Shown: piece after piece, positions 38,305 through 46,830 of the stretch
How positions within the stretch are numbered: position 1 is the first letter of the stretch
Layout of the letters: the number at the start of each line of letters is the position of its first letter
Origin: Kribbella sindirgiensis
Lineage (GTDB): Bacteria; Actinomycetota; Actinomycetes; Propionibacteriales; Kribbellaceae
Direction of reading: 5' to 3'
NCBI RefSeq assembly: GCF_004331435.1
Contig: NZ_SJKA01000005.1
Location: 1 to 64,000 of the forward strand
Length of the DNA: 64,000 nt
Program-made: the position numbers and the translations under genes
Notes under the pieces: generated by a model
Seen by the model: the letters and a program-made list of their open reading frames with translations, nothing else
What the model was told of the DNA's origin: nothing
Database searches by the model: none

Positions 38305-39245
38305 TGGGCGTCGACGAGCAGGTCGATGGCGTGCTCCAGGTCGTCGGGATACTTCGAGGTGAACTCGACGTACTCGCCCGTGCCCGGGTGGGTGAAGCCG
38401 AGGCGCATTGCGTGCAGCCACTGGCGGGTCAGGCCGAGGCGTTCCGCGAGGACCGGGTCGGCGCCGTACGTGAGGTCGCCGCAGCACGGGTGGCCGATCG
38501 CGGACATGTGGACGCGGATCTGGTGGGTGCGCCCGGTCTCGAGGGTGATCTCCAGGAGGGTCCCGTACCGGAACGCCTCCAGGGTCTCGTAGTGCGTGAT
38601 GCTCGGCTTGCCGCCGGCCACCACGCCGAACTTGTAGTCGTGGTGCGGGTGCCGGTCGATCGGCGCGTCGACCGTACCGGTGAAGGGGTCGGGATGGCCC
38701 TGCACCAGCGCGTGGTAGATCTTCTTGACCGTGCGCTCCTTGAAGGCGCGCTTCAGGACGGTGTACGCGTACTCCGTCTTCGCGACCACCATCAGCCCGG
38801 ACGTCCCGACGTCGAGCCGGTGCACGATGCCCTTGCGCTCGGCAGCGCCGCTGGTGGAGATGGCGAAGCCCGCGCCGGCCAGGTGCCCGATCACGGTCGG
38901 GCCGGTCCATCCCGGCGACGGGTGCGCGGCGACGCCGACCGGCTTGTCCACGACCACGATCTCGTCGTCGTCGTACACGATCCGCAGGTTGTCGACGGTC
39001 TCCGGTACGACGGTCACCTCGGACGGCGGCGCCGGCAGCTCGACGTCGAGCAGGACACCGGCCGCGACCCGGGACGACTTCGGCGCCGTGGCCCCGTCCA
39101 CCTGGACCAGGCCGGACTCGATCAGCTCGGCCGCCTTCGTCCGGGACACGCCGAACAGGCGCGACAGCGCCGCGTCCAGCCGCTCGCCCGCGAGACCGTC
39201 GGGCACCATCACGGTCCGGGAGCTCCCTGATGTCCCCGATGTCAC
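38301..39245 (-). CDS. RluA/RluD-family pseudouridine synthase
   Basis: The 314-residue enzyme carries an N-terminal S4 RNA-binding domain ([24 protein letters not shown]) and the catalytic domain with [16 protein letters not shown], where Asp is the active-site residue. By domain order and position after lspA it is probably RluD, which modifies helix 69 of 23S rRNA, though the exact site is inferred. Its start overlaps lspA by 4 bp. Confidence 0.92.
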   Translation of the reverse strand: MTSGTSGSSRTVMVPDGLAGERLDAALSRLFGVSRTKAAELIESGLVQVDGATAPKSSRVAAGVLLDVELPAPPSEVTVVPETVDNLRIVYDDDEIVVVDKPVGVAAHPSPGWTGPTVIGHLAGAGFAISTSGAAERKGIVHRLDVGTSGLMVVAKTEYAYTVLKRAFKERTVKKIYHALVQGHPDPFTGTVDAPIDRHPHHDYKFGVVAGGKPSITHYETLEAFRYGTLLEITLETGRTHQIRVHMSAIGHPCCGDLTYGADPVLAERLGLTRQWLHAMRLGFTHPGTGEYVEFTSKYPDDLEHAIDLLVDAQ

Positions 39246-39853
39246 CGCCGGTGCTCCCGGGTGCCGTCGAGCCTGATGCCGCGCAGGGTCTGGATCACCA
39301 GCAGTACGGCGGCCGACGTCACGGCCATGTCCGCGACGTTGAAGATCGCCCAGTGCGGGGTCTGCAGGAAGTCGACCACATGCCCGTGGAACGGCGACGG
39401 CTCCCGGAAGATGCGGTCCAGGATGTTCCCGACCGCACCACCGAACAGCAGGCCGAACGCAACCGCCCAGCCCACCGACCGGAGCTTGCGGGACAGGTAC
39501 ACCACCCCGAGCGCCACCGCGATCTGGATCGCGCTGATGTATGGCGTGTAGCCCGCACCCAGGCTGAACGCGGCACCGGAGTTCCGGATCAGGTTGAACT
39601 TGAGCAGCGACCCGATCACATCGACCGGCTCACCCGGCGTCAGATGCGCCAGAGCCAGCGCCTTGGTCAGCTGATCCAGGAACAGGACCACCAGCCCAAC
39701 CCCACCGAACAACACAGTCCACTTCCACGACCGGTGTGACGGGGACGACGGAGAACCGGCCGACGGGTCGTCGGCCGGTTCCGGTGTGGCTTCGTCCTCC
39801 ACCTGGTCGGACGAGGTGGGGTCGTTCAGCGGCGTTCCTGGCGTTCTTTGCAT
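39242..39853 (-). CDS. lspA: Lipoprotein signal peptidase LspA
   Basis: The aspartic peptidase removes signal peptides from lipoproteins in the membrane. Catalytic aspartates are in [12 protein letters not shown] and [24 protein letters not shown] is also typical. Four membrane helices follow an unusually long cytoplasmic N-terminus of about 45 residues rich in Pro/Asp/Ser. ATG 39853 is used here (203 residues); this start overlaps the dksA-like gene by 28 bp. A GTG at 39862 is possible, and a shorter start cannot be excluded. Its many substrates here include the lipoproteins of this window. Confidence 0.93.
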   Translation of the reverse strand: MQRTPGTPLNDPTSSDQVEDEATPEPADDPSAGSPSSPSHRSWKWTVLFGGVGLVVLFLDQLTKALALAHLTPGEPVDVIGSLLKFNLIRNSGAAFSLGAGYTPYISAIQIAVALGVVYLSRKLRSVGWAVAFGLLFGGAVGNILDRIFREPSPFHGHVVDFLQTPHWAIFNVADMAVTSAAVLLVIQTLRGIRLDGTREHRR

Positions 39854-40512
39854 GAGACGCACAGTGTCGCACGCGGGAACGCCTGCAGCCGACCCTTGCC
39901 GATCGCGTTGCCGCAGTTGTCGCAGACGCCGTACGTGCCGTCGTCGATCCGGGTCAGCGCGAACTCGATCTGGTTGAGCATGTCGCGGGCGTTGTTGGCC
40001 AGCGTCAGCTCGTGGTACCGCTCGAGGGTCGTGGAGCCGACGTCCGCCTGGTCGTTGCCGGCGCCGTCGCTGCCGTCCCGGAACAGGCCAGCGATCTCCT
40101 GCTCGGCGTCCTTGATCTCCTGCTTGAGGTGCTCGACCTCACCCTCCAGCTCCGCGCGCAGCTCGGCCAGCTCGGCAGCGGTCCACGGGTCCTCACCCGG
40201 CTTCACCTTGAAGGTCTCGGCCGTGTGTGCAGCGGACTTCGCCGGCGCCGTCGCCGGGGTCCTGTTCTCGTTCGTCTTCATGGCCACCCTCTTCGTCGGA
40301 GCTTTCTTGGCAGGGGTCTTAGCCGCTGTCTTCTTGGCCGCGGTGGTCGCTGACGACTTCTTCACCGCGGAGGTCTTCTTGGCCGGCGAGGTCTTCGCCG
40401 CACCGTTGCGAGCCGTCGTCTTCTGGACCGGTTCGGACTGCTTGGCGGCGGCGCTCTTCTTGGCCGCGGCAGAACGTTGGGGGGCGGACTTCTTCCGTGC
40501 CGATGTAGCCAT
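39826..40512 (-). CDS. TraR/DksA-type zinc-finger protein with Lys/Ala-rich extension
   Basis: The 228-residue protein has a C-terminal DksA/TraR C4 zinc finger (CDNCGNAIG and CVSCKERQ), preceded by a coiled-coil segment (LRAELEGEVEHLKQEIKDAEQEIAG). The first 85 residues are a Lys/Ala/Thr/Pro-rich extension with AAKKTAAKT-type repeats, like histone H1 tails. DksA-like proteins bind the RNA polymerase secondary channel; the finger is intact, but the acidic tip of DksA is not obvious. It sits immediately upstream of lspA, as in other actinobacteria. Confidence 0.88.
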   Translation of the reverse strand: MATSARKKSAPQRSAAAKKSAAAKQSEPVQKTTARNGAAKTSPAKKTSAVKKSSATTAAKKTAAKTPAKKAPTKRVAMKTNENRTPATAPAKSAAHTAETFKVKPGEDPWTAAELAELRAELEGEVEHLKQEIKDAEQEIAGLFRDGSDGAGNDQADVGSTTLERYHELTLANNARDMLNQIEFALTRIDDGTYGVCDNCGNAIGKGRLQAFPRATLCVSCKERQERR

Positions 40513-40699
40513 GGTCAGCTACCCCCTGCCTTCCGTCGGAGACTGAAGCGGACTGGTCGCAAGACAGTAGGCCACGCGAACACCGCGTGCCAGTCCGACG
40601 CGCAGACCGTGGACATACGGTAGTCGGTTCTTCAAGCCCGCTCGATGTTCTGCGCGTCACAACCGCATTGCGGACATCACTGTCCGTAACAGTCCCTGG

Positions 40700-40975
40700 T
40701 CAGCCGAGCAATCGCTCGAGCCGCGCCCGGATGTCGTTCGCCTCCCCCTCGATCTCGACCAGCTTGTCCCTGCTGGTCGAACCACGTACCAGTGTCACCG
40801 CGGAACGCCGTACGCCGAACTCCGCCGCGACCGCCGTCAGGACAGCCTTCGTCGCCTGTCCCTGCACCGCACGAGCTGCCACCGCGACCACCAGCGCCGG
40901 CCCCGACGGACCGTCGTACCGGCCGCCGACCGCGGTCCTGGAAGCCCCCGGCTTCACCCGCACGAGAATTCTCAT
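40700..40975 (-). CDS. DUF167 (YggU-like) protein
   Basis: The 91-residue protein shows the DUF167 pattern: MRILVRVKPGASRTAVGG, then GQATKAVLTAVAAEFGV and the closing VTLVRGSTSRDKLVEIEG. The function of this widely conserved family is not known. GGGAG lies before ATG 40975. It is divergent from the ileS T-box leader and 187 bp upstream of the dksA-like gene in the same direction. That gap holds no gene. Confidence 0.9.
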   Translation of the reverse strand: MRILVRVKPGASRTAVGGRYDGPSGPALVVAVAARAVQGQATKAVLTAVAAEFGVRRSAVTLVRGSTSRDKLVEIEGEANDIRARLERLLG

Positions 40976-41032
40976 CCCCGAATTCTCCCTTGACCACTGA
41001 TTAACGATTCGTAGTCAGCTCGTACGACGCCG

Positions 41033-41038
41033 TACACT
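41033..41038 (+). promoter_or_regulatory. Probable -10 box of the ileS transcript
   Basis: TACACT lies shortly before the predicted 5' end of the T-box leader. The -35 is weak. Confidence 0.45.
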
Positions 41039-41044
41039 GATGAC

Positions 41045-41254
41045 CACGAACCGCAAGGCAGTGATGGGGCCATCACCCCGGAGCCGCCGGAAGAACAGTC
41101 CGTAGGGACCCATTAGAACCGGCAGCGTGTCGTTAAGGAAGTGGGTGACCGCACTCCGGGTCGCCAAGGAGGGTGGTACCGCGCGGTAGCCGGGTGACAA
41201 ACCTGGCGCTTCGTCCCTCGTCCAGCAAGCAGGACGCGACGAAGGACGCACAAC
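41045..41254 (+). promoter_or_regulatory. T-box riboswitch (translational type) controlling ileS
   Basis: The leader contains the T-box core AGGGTGGTACCGCG at 41170-41183, which pairs with the acceptor end of uncharged tRNA. A specifier candidate ATC (Ile) lies at 41072-41074 in a short stem I region, which is inference. CTTCGTC (41209-41215) is complementary to GACGAAG (41238-41244), overlapping the AAGGA ribosome-binding site (41242-41246). This hairpin would hide the site when Ile-tRNA is charged. No terminator U-run is present. The arrangement matches the translational ileS T-boxes known from actinobacteria. Confidence 0.88.
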
Positions 41255-44200
41255 ATGGCGGCAAACACCCCCTGGCGGCAGGTTCCCGCCCAGGTCGACT
41301 TCCCCGCGCTCGAGCGCGAGGTGCTCACCCTCTGGGACGAGCACGACACCTTCGCCAAGAGCCTCGAGCAGTCCGCCGGCGGTCAGCCGTGGACGTTCTC
41401 CGAGGGTCCGCCGACCGCGAACGGCATGCCCGGCACCCACCACATCGAGGCCCGCGTCTTCAAGGACGTGTTCCCGCGCTACCGGACCATGAAGGGCTTC
41501 TGGGTCGAGCGCAAGGCCGGCTGGGACTGCCACGGCCTCCCGGTCGAGGTCGCGGTCGAGAAGGAGCTCGGCTTCAACGGCAAGAACGACATCGAGGCGT
41601 ACGGCATCGCCGAGTTCAACGCCAAATGCCGTGAGTCCGTGCTGCGGCACGTCGACGCGTTCAACGAGCTCACCGTCCGGATGGGCTACTGGGTCGACCT
41701 CGAGCACCCGTACAAGACGATGGACCCGGAGTACGTCCAGTCGGTCTGGTGGTCGCTCAAGCAGATCCACGACAAGGGCCTGCTGGTCGAGGACTACCGG
41801 ATCACGCCGTACTGCCCGCGCTGCGGCACCGGCCTGTCCGACCACGAGCTCGCCCAGGGGTACGAGACCGTCGTCGACCCGTCGGTCTACGTCCGCTTCC
41901 CGCTCACCTCGGGGCCGCTGGCCGGCCAGGCGTCGCTCCTGGTCTGGACGACGACCCCGTGGACCCTCGTGTCGAACACCGCGGTCGCCGTCCACCCGGA
42001 GGTCGAGTACGTCGTCGCCACCGACGGCACCGAGTCGCTGGTGGTCGCCAAGCCACTGCTGGACCGGCTCGGTGAGGGCTGGACGGTCACCGGTGAGTAC
42101 GGCGGTCGCGAGATGGAGCGGTGGACGTACCAGCGGCCGTTCGAGCTCGTACCGTTCGACGAGCCGGCGCACTACGTCGTACTCGCGGACTACGTCACCA
42201 CCGAGGACGGCACCGGTCTGGTGCACCAGTCCCCCGCGTTCGGCGCGGACGACCTCGCGGTGGGCCGGGCGTACAACCTGCCGGTGGTGAACCCGGTGGA
42301 CGCGAGCGGTCACTTCAACGCCGAGGTACCGCTGGTCGGCGGGCAGTTCTTCAAGAAGTCCGACGAGACGCTGGTCAGGGACCTGAAGGACCGCGGTCTG
42401 CTGTTCAAGCACGTGCCGTACGAGCACCCGTACCCGCACTGCTGGCGCTGCCACACGCCGGTCATGTACTACGCGCTCCCCTCCTGGTACATCCGCACTA
42501 CCCAGGTGAAGGACGCCCTGCTCCGCGAGAACGAGAAGACCAACTGGTACCCGGACTCGGTCAAGTGGGGCCGGTACGGCGACTGGCTGCGCAACAACAT
42601 CGACTGGGCCGTCTCCCGCTCGCGCTACTGGGGTACGCCGCTGCCGATCTGGCGCTGCGGTGAGGACCACCAGGTGTGCGTCGGGTCGCTGGCAGAGCTC
42701 GGCGAACTGGCCGGCCGCGACCTGAGCGCGACCGACCCGCACCGGCCGTACGTCGACGACATCACCTTCGACTGCCCGACCTGTGGCGCCGAGGCGCGCC
42801 GCGTGCCCGAGGTCATCGACGCCTGGTACGACTCGGGCTCGATGCCGTTCGCGCAGTGGGGCTACCCGTGGGTGGAGGGGTCGAAGGAGAAGTTCGAGGA
42901 GACCTACCCGGCGGACTTCATCGCCGAGGCGATCGACCAGACCCGCGGCTGGTTCTACACGCTGATGGCGATCGGCACGCTGGTGTTCGACGAGTCGTCG
43001 TACCGCAACGTCGTCTGCCTCGGGCACATCCTCGCCGAGGACGGCCGGAAGATGTCCAAGCACCTGGGCAACATCCTGGAGCCGATCCCGCTGATGGACA
43101 ACCACAGCGCGGACGCGGTGCGCTGGTTCATGGCCGCGTCCGGGTCGCCGTGGAAGGCGCGCGGCATCGGGCCGAACGTGCTCAACGAGATCGTCCGGAA
43201 GGTGCTGCTCACCTACTGGAACACGGTCGCGTTCCACGCGCTCTACGCCCGGCTCGCCGACTGGTCCCCCGCCGACGCGCCGGTTGTCGCCGACCGCTCT
43301 GTGCTCGACCGCTGGCTGGTCAGCGAGACGCACCGGCTGGTCCGGGACACCGACGAGGCCTACGCCGCGTACGACACCCAGCGGCTCGGTCTGCTGATCA
43401 ACTCGTTCGTCGACGTGCTCTCGAACTGGTACGTCCGCCGTTCCCGCCGCCGGTTCTGGTCCGGTGACTCGAGCGCGCTGGCCACCCTGCACGAGACGCT
43501 CGAGGTCCTCACCCGGGTGATGGCGCCGCTGACGCCGTTCGTCACCGAGCGGGTCTGGCAGGACGTGTTCCGCCCGGTCACGTCCGGCCTGCCCGAATCG
43601 GTGCACCTGACGAGCTTCCCGACGTACGACGAGACGCTGATCGACGACGTACTGGCGCAGCACGTGTCGATGGCGCGCCGGGTCGTCGAGCTCGGCCGGT
43701 CCGCGCGGGCGGAGGCGAAGGTGAAGACGCGGCAGCCGCTGGCGCGCGCGCTGGTCGGGTCGGCCGCGATCGCGGACCTGTCGGCCGAACTGCTGCAGGA
43801 GATCGCCGACGAGCTCAACGTGGGCACGGTCGCGCCGCTGTCCTCGGCGGGGGCGGACCTGGTCGAGTTCTCTGCCAAGGGCAACTTCCGGGAGCTCGGC
43901 AAGCGGTTCGCCAAGCAGACCCCGGTGGTCGCGGCGGCGATCGCCGCTGCCGACGCCGGCGCGCTGGCCGCCGCGCTGAAGGAGTCGGGGACGGCGACCG
44001 TTGTGGTCGACGGCTCCGACGTCGAGGTGAGCGCGGCCGAGGTGCTGGTGTCCGAGCGGCCGAAGGAAGGCTGGTCGGTGGTCAACGAGCAGGGCGAGAC
44101 CGTTGCCCTCGACCTCGAGGTCACGCCGGAGCTCAAGCAGGCCGGGCTGGCCCGCGAGGTCGTCCGCACCCTGCAGGAGGCCCGGAAGAACGCCGGCCTC

Positions 44201-44398
44201 GAGGTGTCGGACCGGATCCGGGTCTGGCTCACCTCGACCGACGCCGAGCTGACCGATGCCCTCGGCAAACACGCCGACGAGATCGCCCGCGAGGTCCTCG
44301 CCGTCGAACTCACCCAGTCCGCCCCGTCGGAGTCCACCGACGTTGCCGAAGGCACCGAAGAGGACCTCCAACTCACCTACTGGCTCACGAAGGCCTAA
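41255..44398 (+). CDS. ileS: Isoleucyl-tRNA synthetase
   Basis: The 1047-residue class-I synthetase charges tRNA-Ile. The HIGH-type motif appears as GTHHIEARV near residue 62, and the KMSKS motif as GRKMSKHLGN near 597. A large CP1 editing domain lies between them. Cysteine pairs CPRCG and CPTCG provide zinc sites. Length and domain order fit the long IleS form common to actinobacteria, related to eukaryotic enzymes and often less sensitive to mupirocin. The gene is on the opposite strand to its neighbours and is controlled by the T-box leader. Confidence 0.96.
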   Translation: MAANTPWRQVPAQVDFPALEREVLTLWDEHDTFAKSLEQSAGGQPWTFSEGPPTANGMPGTHHIEARVFKDVFPRYRTMKGFWVERKAGWDCHGLPVEVAVEKELGFNGKNDIEAYGIAEFNAKCRESVLRHVDAFNELTVRMGYWVDLEHPYKTMDPEYVQSVWWSLKQIHDKGLLVEDYRITPYCPRCGTGLSDHELAQGYETVVDPSVYVRFPLTSGPLAGQASLLVWTTTPWTLVSNTAVAVHPEVEYVVATDGTESLVVAKPLLDRLGEGWTVTGEYGGREMERWTYQRPFELVPFDEPAHYVVLADYVTTEDGTGLVHQSPAFGADDLAVGRAYNLPVVNPVDASGHFNAEVPLVGGQFFKKSDETLVRDLKDRGLLFKHVPYEHPYPHCWRCHTPVMYYALPSWYIRTTQVKDALLRENEKTNWYPDSVKWGRYGDWLRNNIDWAVSRSRYWGTPLPIWRCGEDHQVCVGSLAELGELAGRDLSATDPHRPYVDDITFDCPTCGAEARRVPEVIDAWYDSGSMPFAQWGYPWVEGSKEKFEETYPADFIAEAIDQTRGWFYTLMAIGTLVFDESSYRNVVCLGHILAEDGRKMSKHLGNILEPIPLMDNHSADAVRWFMAASGSPWKARGIGPNVLNEIVRKVLLTYWNTVAFHALYARLADWSPADAPVVADRSVLDRWLVSETHRLVRDTDEAYAAYDTQRLGLLINSFVDVLSNWYVRRSRRRFWSGDSSALATLHETLEVLTRVMAPLTPFVTERVWQDVFRPVTSGLPESVHLTSFPTYDETLIDDVLAQHVSMARRVVELGRSARAEAKVKTRQPLARALVGSAAIADLSAELLQEIADELNVGTVAPLSSAGADLVEFSAKGNFRELGKRFAKQTPVVAAAIAAADAGALAAALKESGTATVVVDGSDVEVSAAEVLVSERPKEGWSVVNEQGETVALDLEVTPELKQAGLAREVVRTLQEARKNAGLEVSDRIRVWLTSTDAELTDALGKHADEIAREVLAVELTQSAPSESTDVAEGTEEDLQLTYWLTKA

Positions 44399-44421
44399 CC
44401 CCCACCCCCCACCCCGCCCGT

Positions 44422-44537
44422 CCCCATTTGCCTGGCTGACCCACCAATTTGGCTGGCTGACCCAGCAAATGGGGGGTTTGTGACCCGTAACCAGGGTCAC
44501 AAACCCCCCATTTCATGGGTCGACCAGGCAAATGGGG
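44422..44537. repeat. ATTTGCCTGG hairpin element, copy 2 (large dyad)
   Basis: Outer arms CCCCATTTGCCTGG (44422-44435) and CCAGGCAAATGGGG (44524-44537) are a perfect 14-bp inverted repeat. The inner arms, AAATGGGGGGTTTGTGACCC (44467-44486) and its exact complement (44494-44513), are a perfect 20-bp stem with a 7-nt loop. GACCCA/TGGGTC extends the inner stem. ATTTGCCTGGCTGACCCA recurs once as ATTTGGCTGGCTGACCCA within the left side. The element is related to 8495-8567. Confidence 0.75.
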
Positions 44538-44664
44538 CTCGGCGGCCGGGCGGAGGTGGGACCTGGGTCAGTGGGGCATGGGTCGGTGGCGCGTACGTGA
44601 GCTGCGGCTGCTGGGAGCCCGGTCGTGAGGTGGCCGTCGCGGACTGCGAGGCGGGTGGGTCACG

Positions 44665-44859
44665 GATGCCGCGACCCGGCAACGAGTGTGGGAGCTGTAC
44701 CGGGACGCTCCCGCACCACTCGGCTACGACTTCTGGAGTGTGTTCCCCGATGGTCCTGCCGGGGAATCACCCTCGCTCCTACGGCTGACGCCGTACCGGC
44801 TGCGGCTGGCCGAGGTCGAGACACTCAGCGGCCGCAAGGTTCATTCGGTCTGGCCCTGA
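44665..44859 (+). pseudogene. C-terminal remnant of a pyridoxamine-phosphate-oxidase-like gene
   Basis: This frame reads 64 residues to TGA at 44857-44859: DAATRQRVWELYRDAPAPLG, then YDFWSVFPDGP and LLRLTPYRLRLAEVETLSG. The pattern resembles the C-terminus of FMN-binding PPOX-like proteins. An in-frame stop at 44626-44628 and a shift of frame upstream (segment CGCWEPGRE lies in another frame) remove the rest, and no start codon precedes it. It is therefore probably the decayed end of a gene. The family assignment rests on pattern only. Confidence 0.45.
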
Positions 44860-44913
44860 CAGCCTGTCACCGGGACAGGACCCTCAGTCAAACGTGGCCA
44901 GACATGCCGAAGA

Positions 44914-44938
44914 GGCGGTGCTGCCGGAAAGCACCGCC
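44914..44938 (-). terminator. Terminator hairpin after divIVA
   Basis: GGCGGTGCT (44914-44922) and AGCACCGCC (44930-44938) form a 9-bp stem with a 7-nt loop 16 bp after the divIVA stop. On the minus strand TCTTC follows, a weak U-tract. Confidence 0.7.
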
Positions 44939-44954
44939 CCTTCAGCAGAGGTTT

Positions 44955-45704
44955 TTAGACGCCGTGACCGTGCGCCTGCGCACGCGCCTCCGGCCGGAAG
45001 CCGTTGCGCGGGCTGAGCGTGTCGTCGCCGTTGCCGAGCGCCTTCAGCTGCTCGGTGAAGTACGTCTTCAGGCGGCTGCGGTACTCACGCTCGTAAGCGT
45101 GCAGGTCGTCGATCGTGCGCTCGAGCTGACCCTTCTGCTTCTCCAGCGTGCCGAGCATCTGCGCGCGCCGCTCGGCGATCTCGCCGTCGAGCTTCTCGGC
45201 GCGGGCGCGGGCCTCGCCGGTCATCCGGTCGGCCTTGCCGCGGGCCTCGTTCTCCAGGCGCTCCGCCTTGGCGCGGGCCTCGCCGATGATCTTGTCGGCG
45301 GTGTCCTTCGCCTCCTGGACCAGGTCGTCGGAGTGCTTGGTGGCCATCTCCAGCAGCCGCACCGCGGAGCTGGAGGCGTCACCGACGGTGCCGGCCGCCG
45401 CAGCCGCGGTCGGAGGCGCCACCACCGGCGGCTTCTCCTCGGGCTTCTCGACCACGACCGGGGGCTTCGGCTGCTGCACGACTGGCGGCAGCGCGGCGGT
45501 CTGGTCGACCGGGCGCTGCTGGTCAGCACCAGCGCGCTGAGCCGCCGCGAGCTTGGCCCGCAGCTCCTCGTTCTCGGCGAGAAGTCGCTCGAGCTCGGCT
45601 TCCACCTCGTCGAGGAAGGAGTCGACCTCTGTGACGTCGTAGCCCTCCCGTAGTCGGACGGGCGTGAACTGCTTCGAGCGGACGTCATCCGGCGTCAGCG
45701 GCAT
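44955..45704 (-). CDS. divIVA: Polar growth protein DivIVA/Wag31
   Basis: The 249-residue coiled-coil protein starts MPLTPDDVRSKQFTPVRLREGYDVTEVDSFL, the DivIVA membrane-curvature-sensing domain. A Pro/Val/Gln-rich linker (about residues 65-105) and a long coiled coil with EARAKAERLENEARGK-type heptads follow. In actinobacteria it marks poles and directs tip growth and septal assembly. It is last in the sepF-yggT-divIVA end of the division cluster, with its own 135-bp upstream gap, and is followed by a hairpin terminator. Confidence 0.94.
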   Translation of the reverse strand: MPLTPDDVRSKQFTPVRLREGYDVTEVDSFLDEVEAELERLLAENEELRAKLAAAQRAGADQQRPVDQTAALPPVVQQPKPPVVVEKPEEKPPVVAPPTAAAAAGTVGDASSSAVRLLEMATKHSDDLVQEAKDTADKIIGEARAKAERLENEARGKADRMTGEARARAEKLDGEIAERRAQMLGTLEKQKGQLERTIDDLHAYEREYRSRLKTYFTEQLKALGNGDDTLSPRNGFRPEARAQAHGHGV

Positions 45705-45839
45705 CTTTCACCTCGTTTGTCTGTGTCTTGGCGGAGTCCCCGTGGCCCTCGCCTTGGCGACTCAGTAGATCACGTTATCGCTTCGTTGTCTTATGACGGA
45801 ATCCGGGCTCTATCTACCCAGTCTTCGCGGTCCTCACCC

Positions 45840-46145
45840 TTACAACGATCGAAGGGCCGTCGAGTTGATCGCCATCGCCACCGACACCATCACGAACAGC
45901 ATCAGCATCGACAGGTCGATCCGGATCCCGCCGGCCCCGATCGGGGGCAGGATCCGCCGCAGCGGCTTCAGGAACGGGTCCGTGATCGAGTAGATCAGCT
46001 CGAAGAACAGCAGCAGCGGCCCCTTGGGGTGCCACTGCGGAGCGAACATGACGATCAGACTGAGTACGAACCGTGCCACCAGCACCAAGAAGAAGGCGAG
46101 CAGTACCCAGTACAGAACGATGAGGACGAGCGCTAGAGCATCCAT
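45840..46145 (-). CDS. YggT-family membrane protein
   Basis: The 101-residue protein has two hydrophobic segments (LALVLIVLYWVLLAFFLVLV and the C-terminal LMLFVMVSVAMAI) with SITDPFLKPLRRILPPIG between them, the YggT hallmark. Function is not established; the gene is conserved beside sepF and divIVA in Gram-positives and possibly contributes to division-site or osmotic functions. Located between sepF and divIVA. Confidence 0.9.
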   Translation of the reverse strand: MDALALVLIVLYWVLLAFFLVLVARFVLSLIVMFAPQWHPKGPLLLFFELIYSITDPFLKPLRRILPPIGAGGIRIDLSMLMLFVMVSVAMAINSTALRSL

Positions 46146-46183
46146 GTCGACAACGAGTGTAGAAGACGGCGGAAGGGCCGGCC

Positions 46184-46750
46184 TCAGCTCTGGTTGTAGA
46201 ACCCGTCGGCAGCGATCTTTTCCTTCTCCTCGGCGGCCACCGTCACGTTCGGTGGGCAGACCAGGAACACCTTGGTGGTGATCCGCTCGATCGAGCCCCG
46301 GCAGCAGAAGATCAGGCCGGCCGCGAAGTCCACCAGCCGCTTGGCGTCGGAGTGGTCCATCTCGGTCAGGTTCATGATGACGGGCGTGCCGTCGCGGAAG
46401 TGCTCACCGATGACGCGCGCCTCGTTGTAGCTGCGCGGGTGCACGGTGGTGATGCGGGCCAACTCGGTAACCTCCGGGGACGACGCGACACCGCGCCGGT
46501 CTGGGAACTTGCTGACCGTGGCGCCGCTCTGGTCCTGACGGTCCTCGCGGCCCTGGAACTGGGGCTCGGTGCGAGGCTCGCGGCTCTCCCGGCCGGCGGG
46601 TACCGGCTCGGTCTCGTGGGAGTCCCCGTCGACGGCTTCGTCCTCGTACTCGTCGTAGTCGTCGTACTCGTCGTCGTACCGCGCGTTGTAGCGCTCCCCG
46701 TCCTCGACCAAGCCGAGGTACACACCCATCTTGCGCAGTGCGCCGCTCAT
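46184..46750 (-). CDS. sepF: Cell division protein SepF
   Basis: SepF binds the membrane and FtsZ C-termini and anchors the Z-ring. Visible are the N-terminal amphipathic part (MSGALRKMGVYLGLVEDGE), an acidic/disordered linker of about 80 residues (DDEYDDYDEYED), and the beta-sheet core (IMNLTEMDHSDAKRLVDFAA, GLIFCCRGSIERI). Its 188 residues fit the family. Actinobacteria lack FtsA, so SepF is the main membrane anchor for FtsZ. Confidence 0.94.
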   Translation of the reverse strand: MSGALRKMGVYLGLVEDGERYNARYDDEYDDYDEYEDEAVDGDSHETEPVPAGRESREPRTEPQFQGREDRQDQSGATVSKFPDRRGVASSPEVTELARITTVHPRSYNEARVIGEHFRDGTPVIMNLTEMDHSDAKRLVDFAAGLIFCCRGSIERITTKVFLVCPPNVTVAAEEKEKIAADGFYNQS

Positions 46751-46830
46751 GGCCCTCCAGCACCTCGATCCGGTTCAGCGACAACCCATCGACAACAGTG
46801 AGCCGGAAGCAAACCCGCTCGATGTCGACA

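Larger units (their letters stand above)
44399..44954. other. Convergent intergenic region ileS/divIVA
   Basis: This 556-bp gap contains the large ATTTGCCTGG dyad (44422-44537), a decayed gene fragment (44665-44859), a small hairpin CCTGTC/GACAGG (44863-44879) and the divIVA terminator (44914-44938). No intact gene is visible. The frames through 44480-44788 do not look conserved. Confidence 0.65.

Noticed and set aside
41015..44500. Long open frame on the minus strand opposite ileS
   Set aside because: Antisense shadow covering the T-box and the whole of ileS; no recognisable domain.
44480..44788. 102-codon plus-strand frame after ileS
   Set aside because: It starts inside the large dyad and crosses the decayed gene in the wrong frame; composition is not protein-like.
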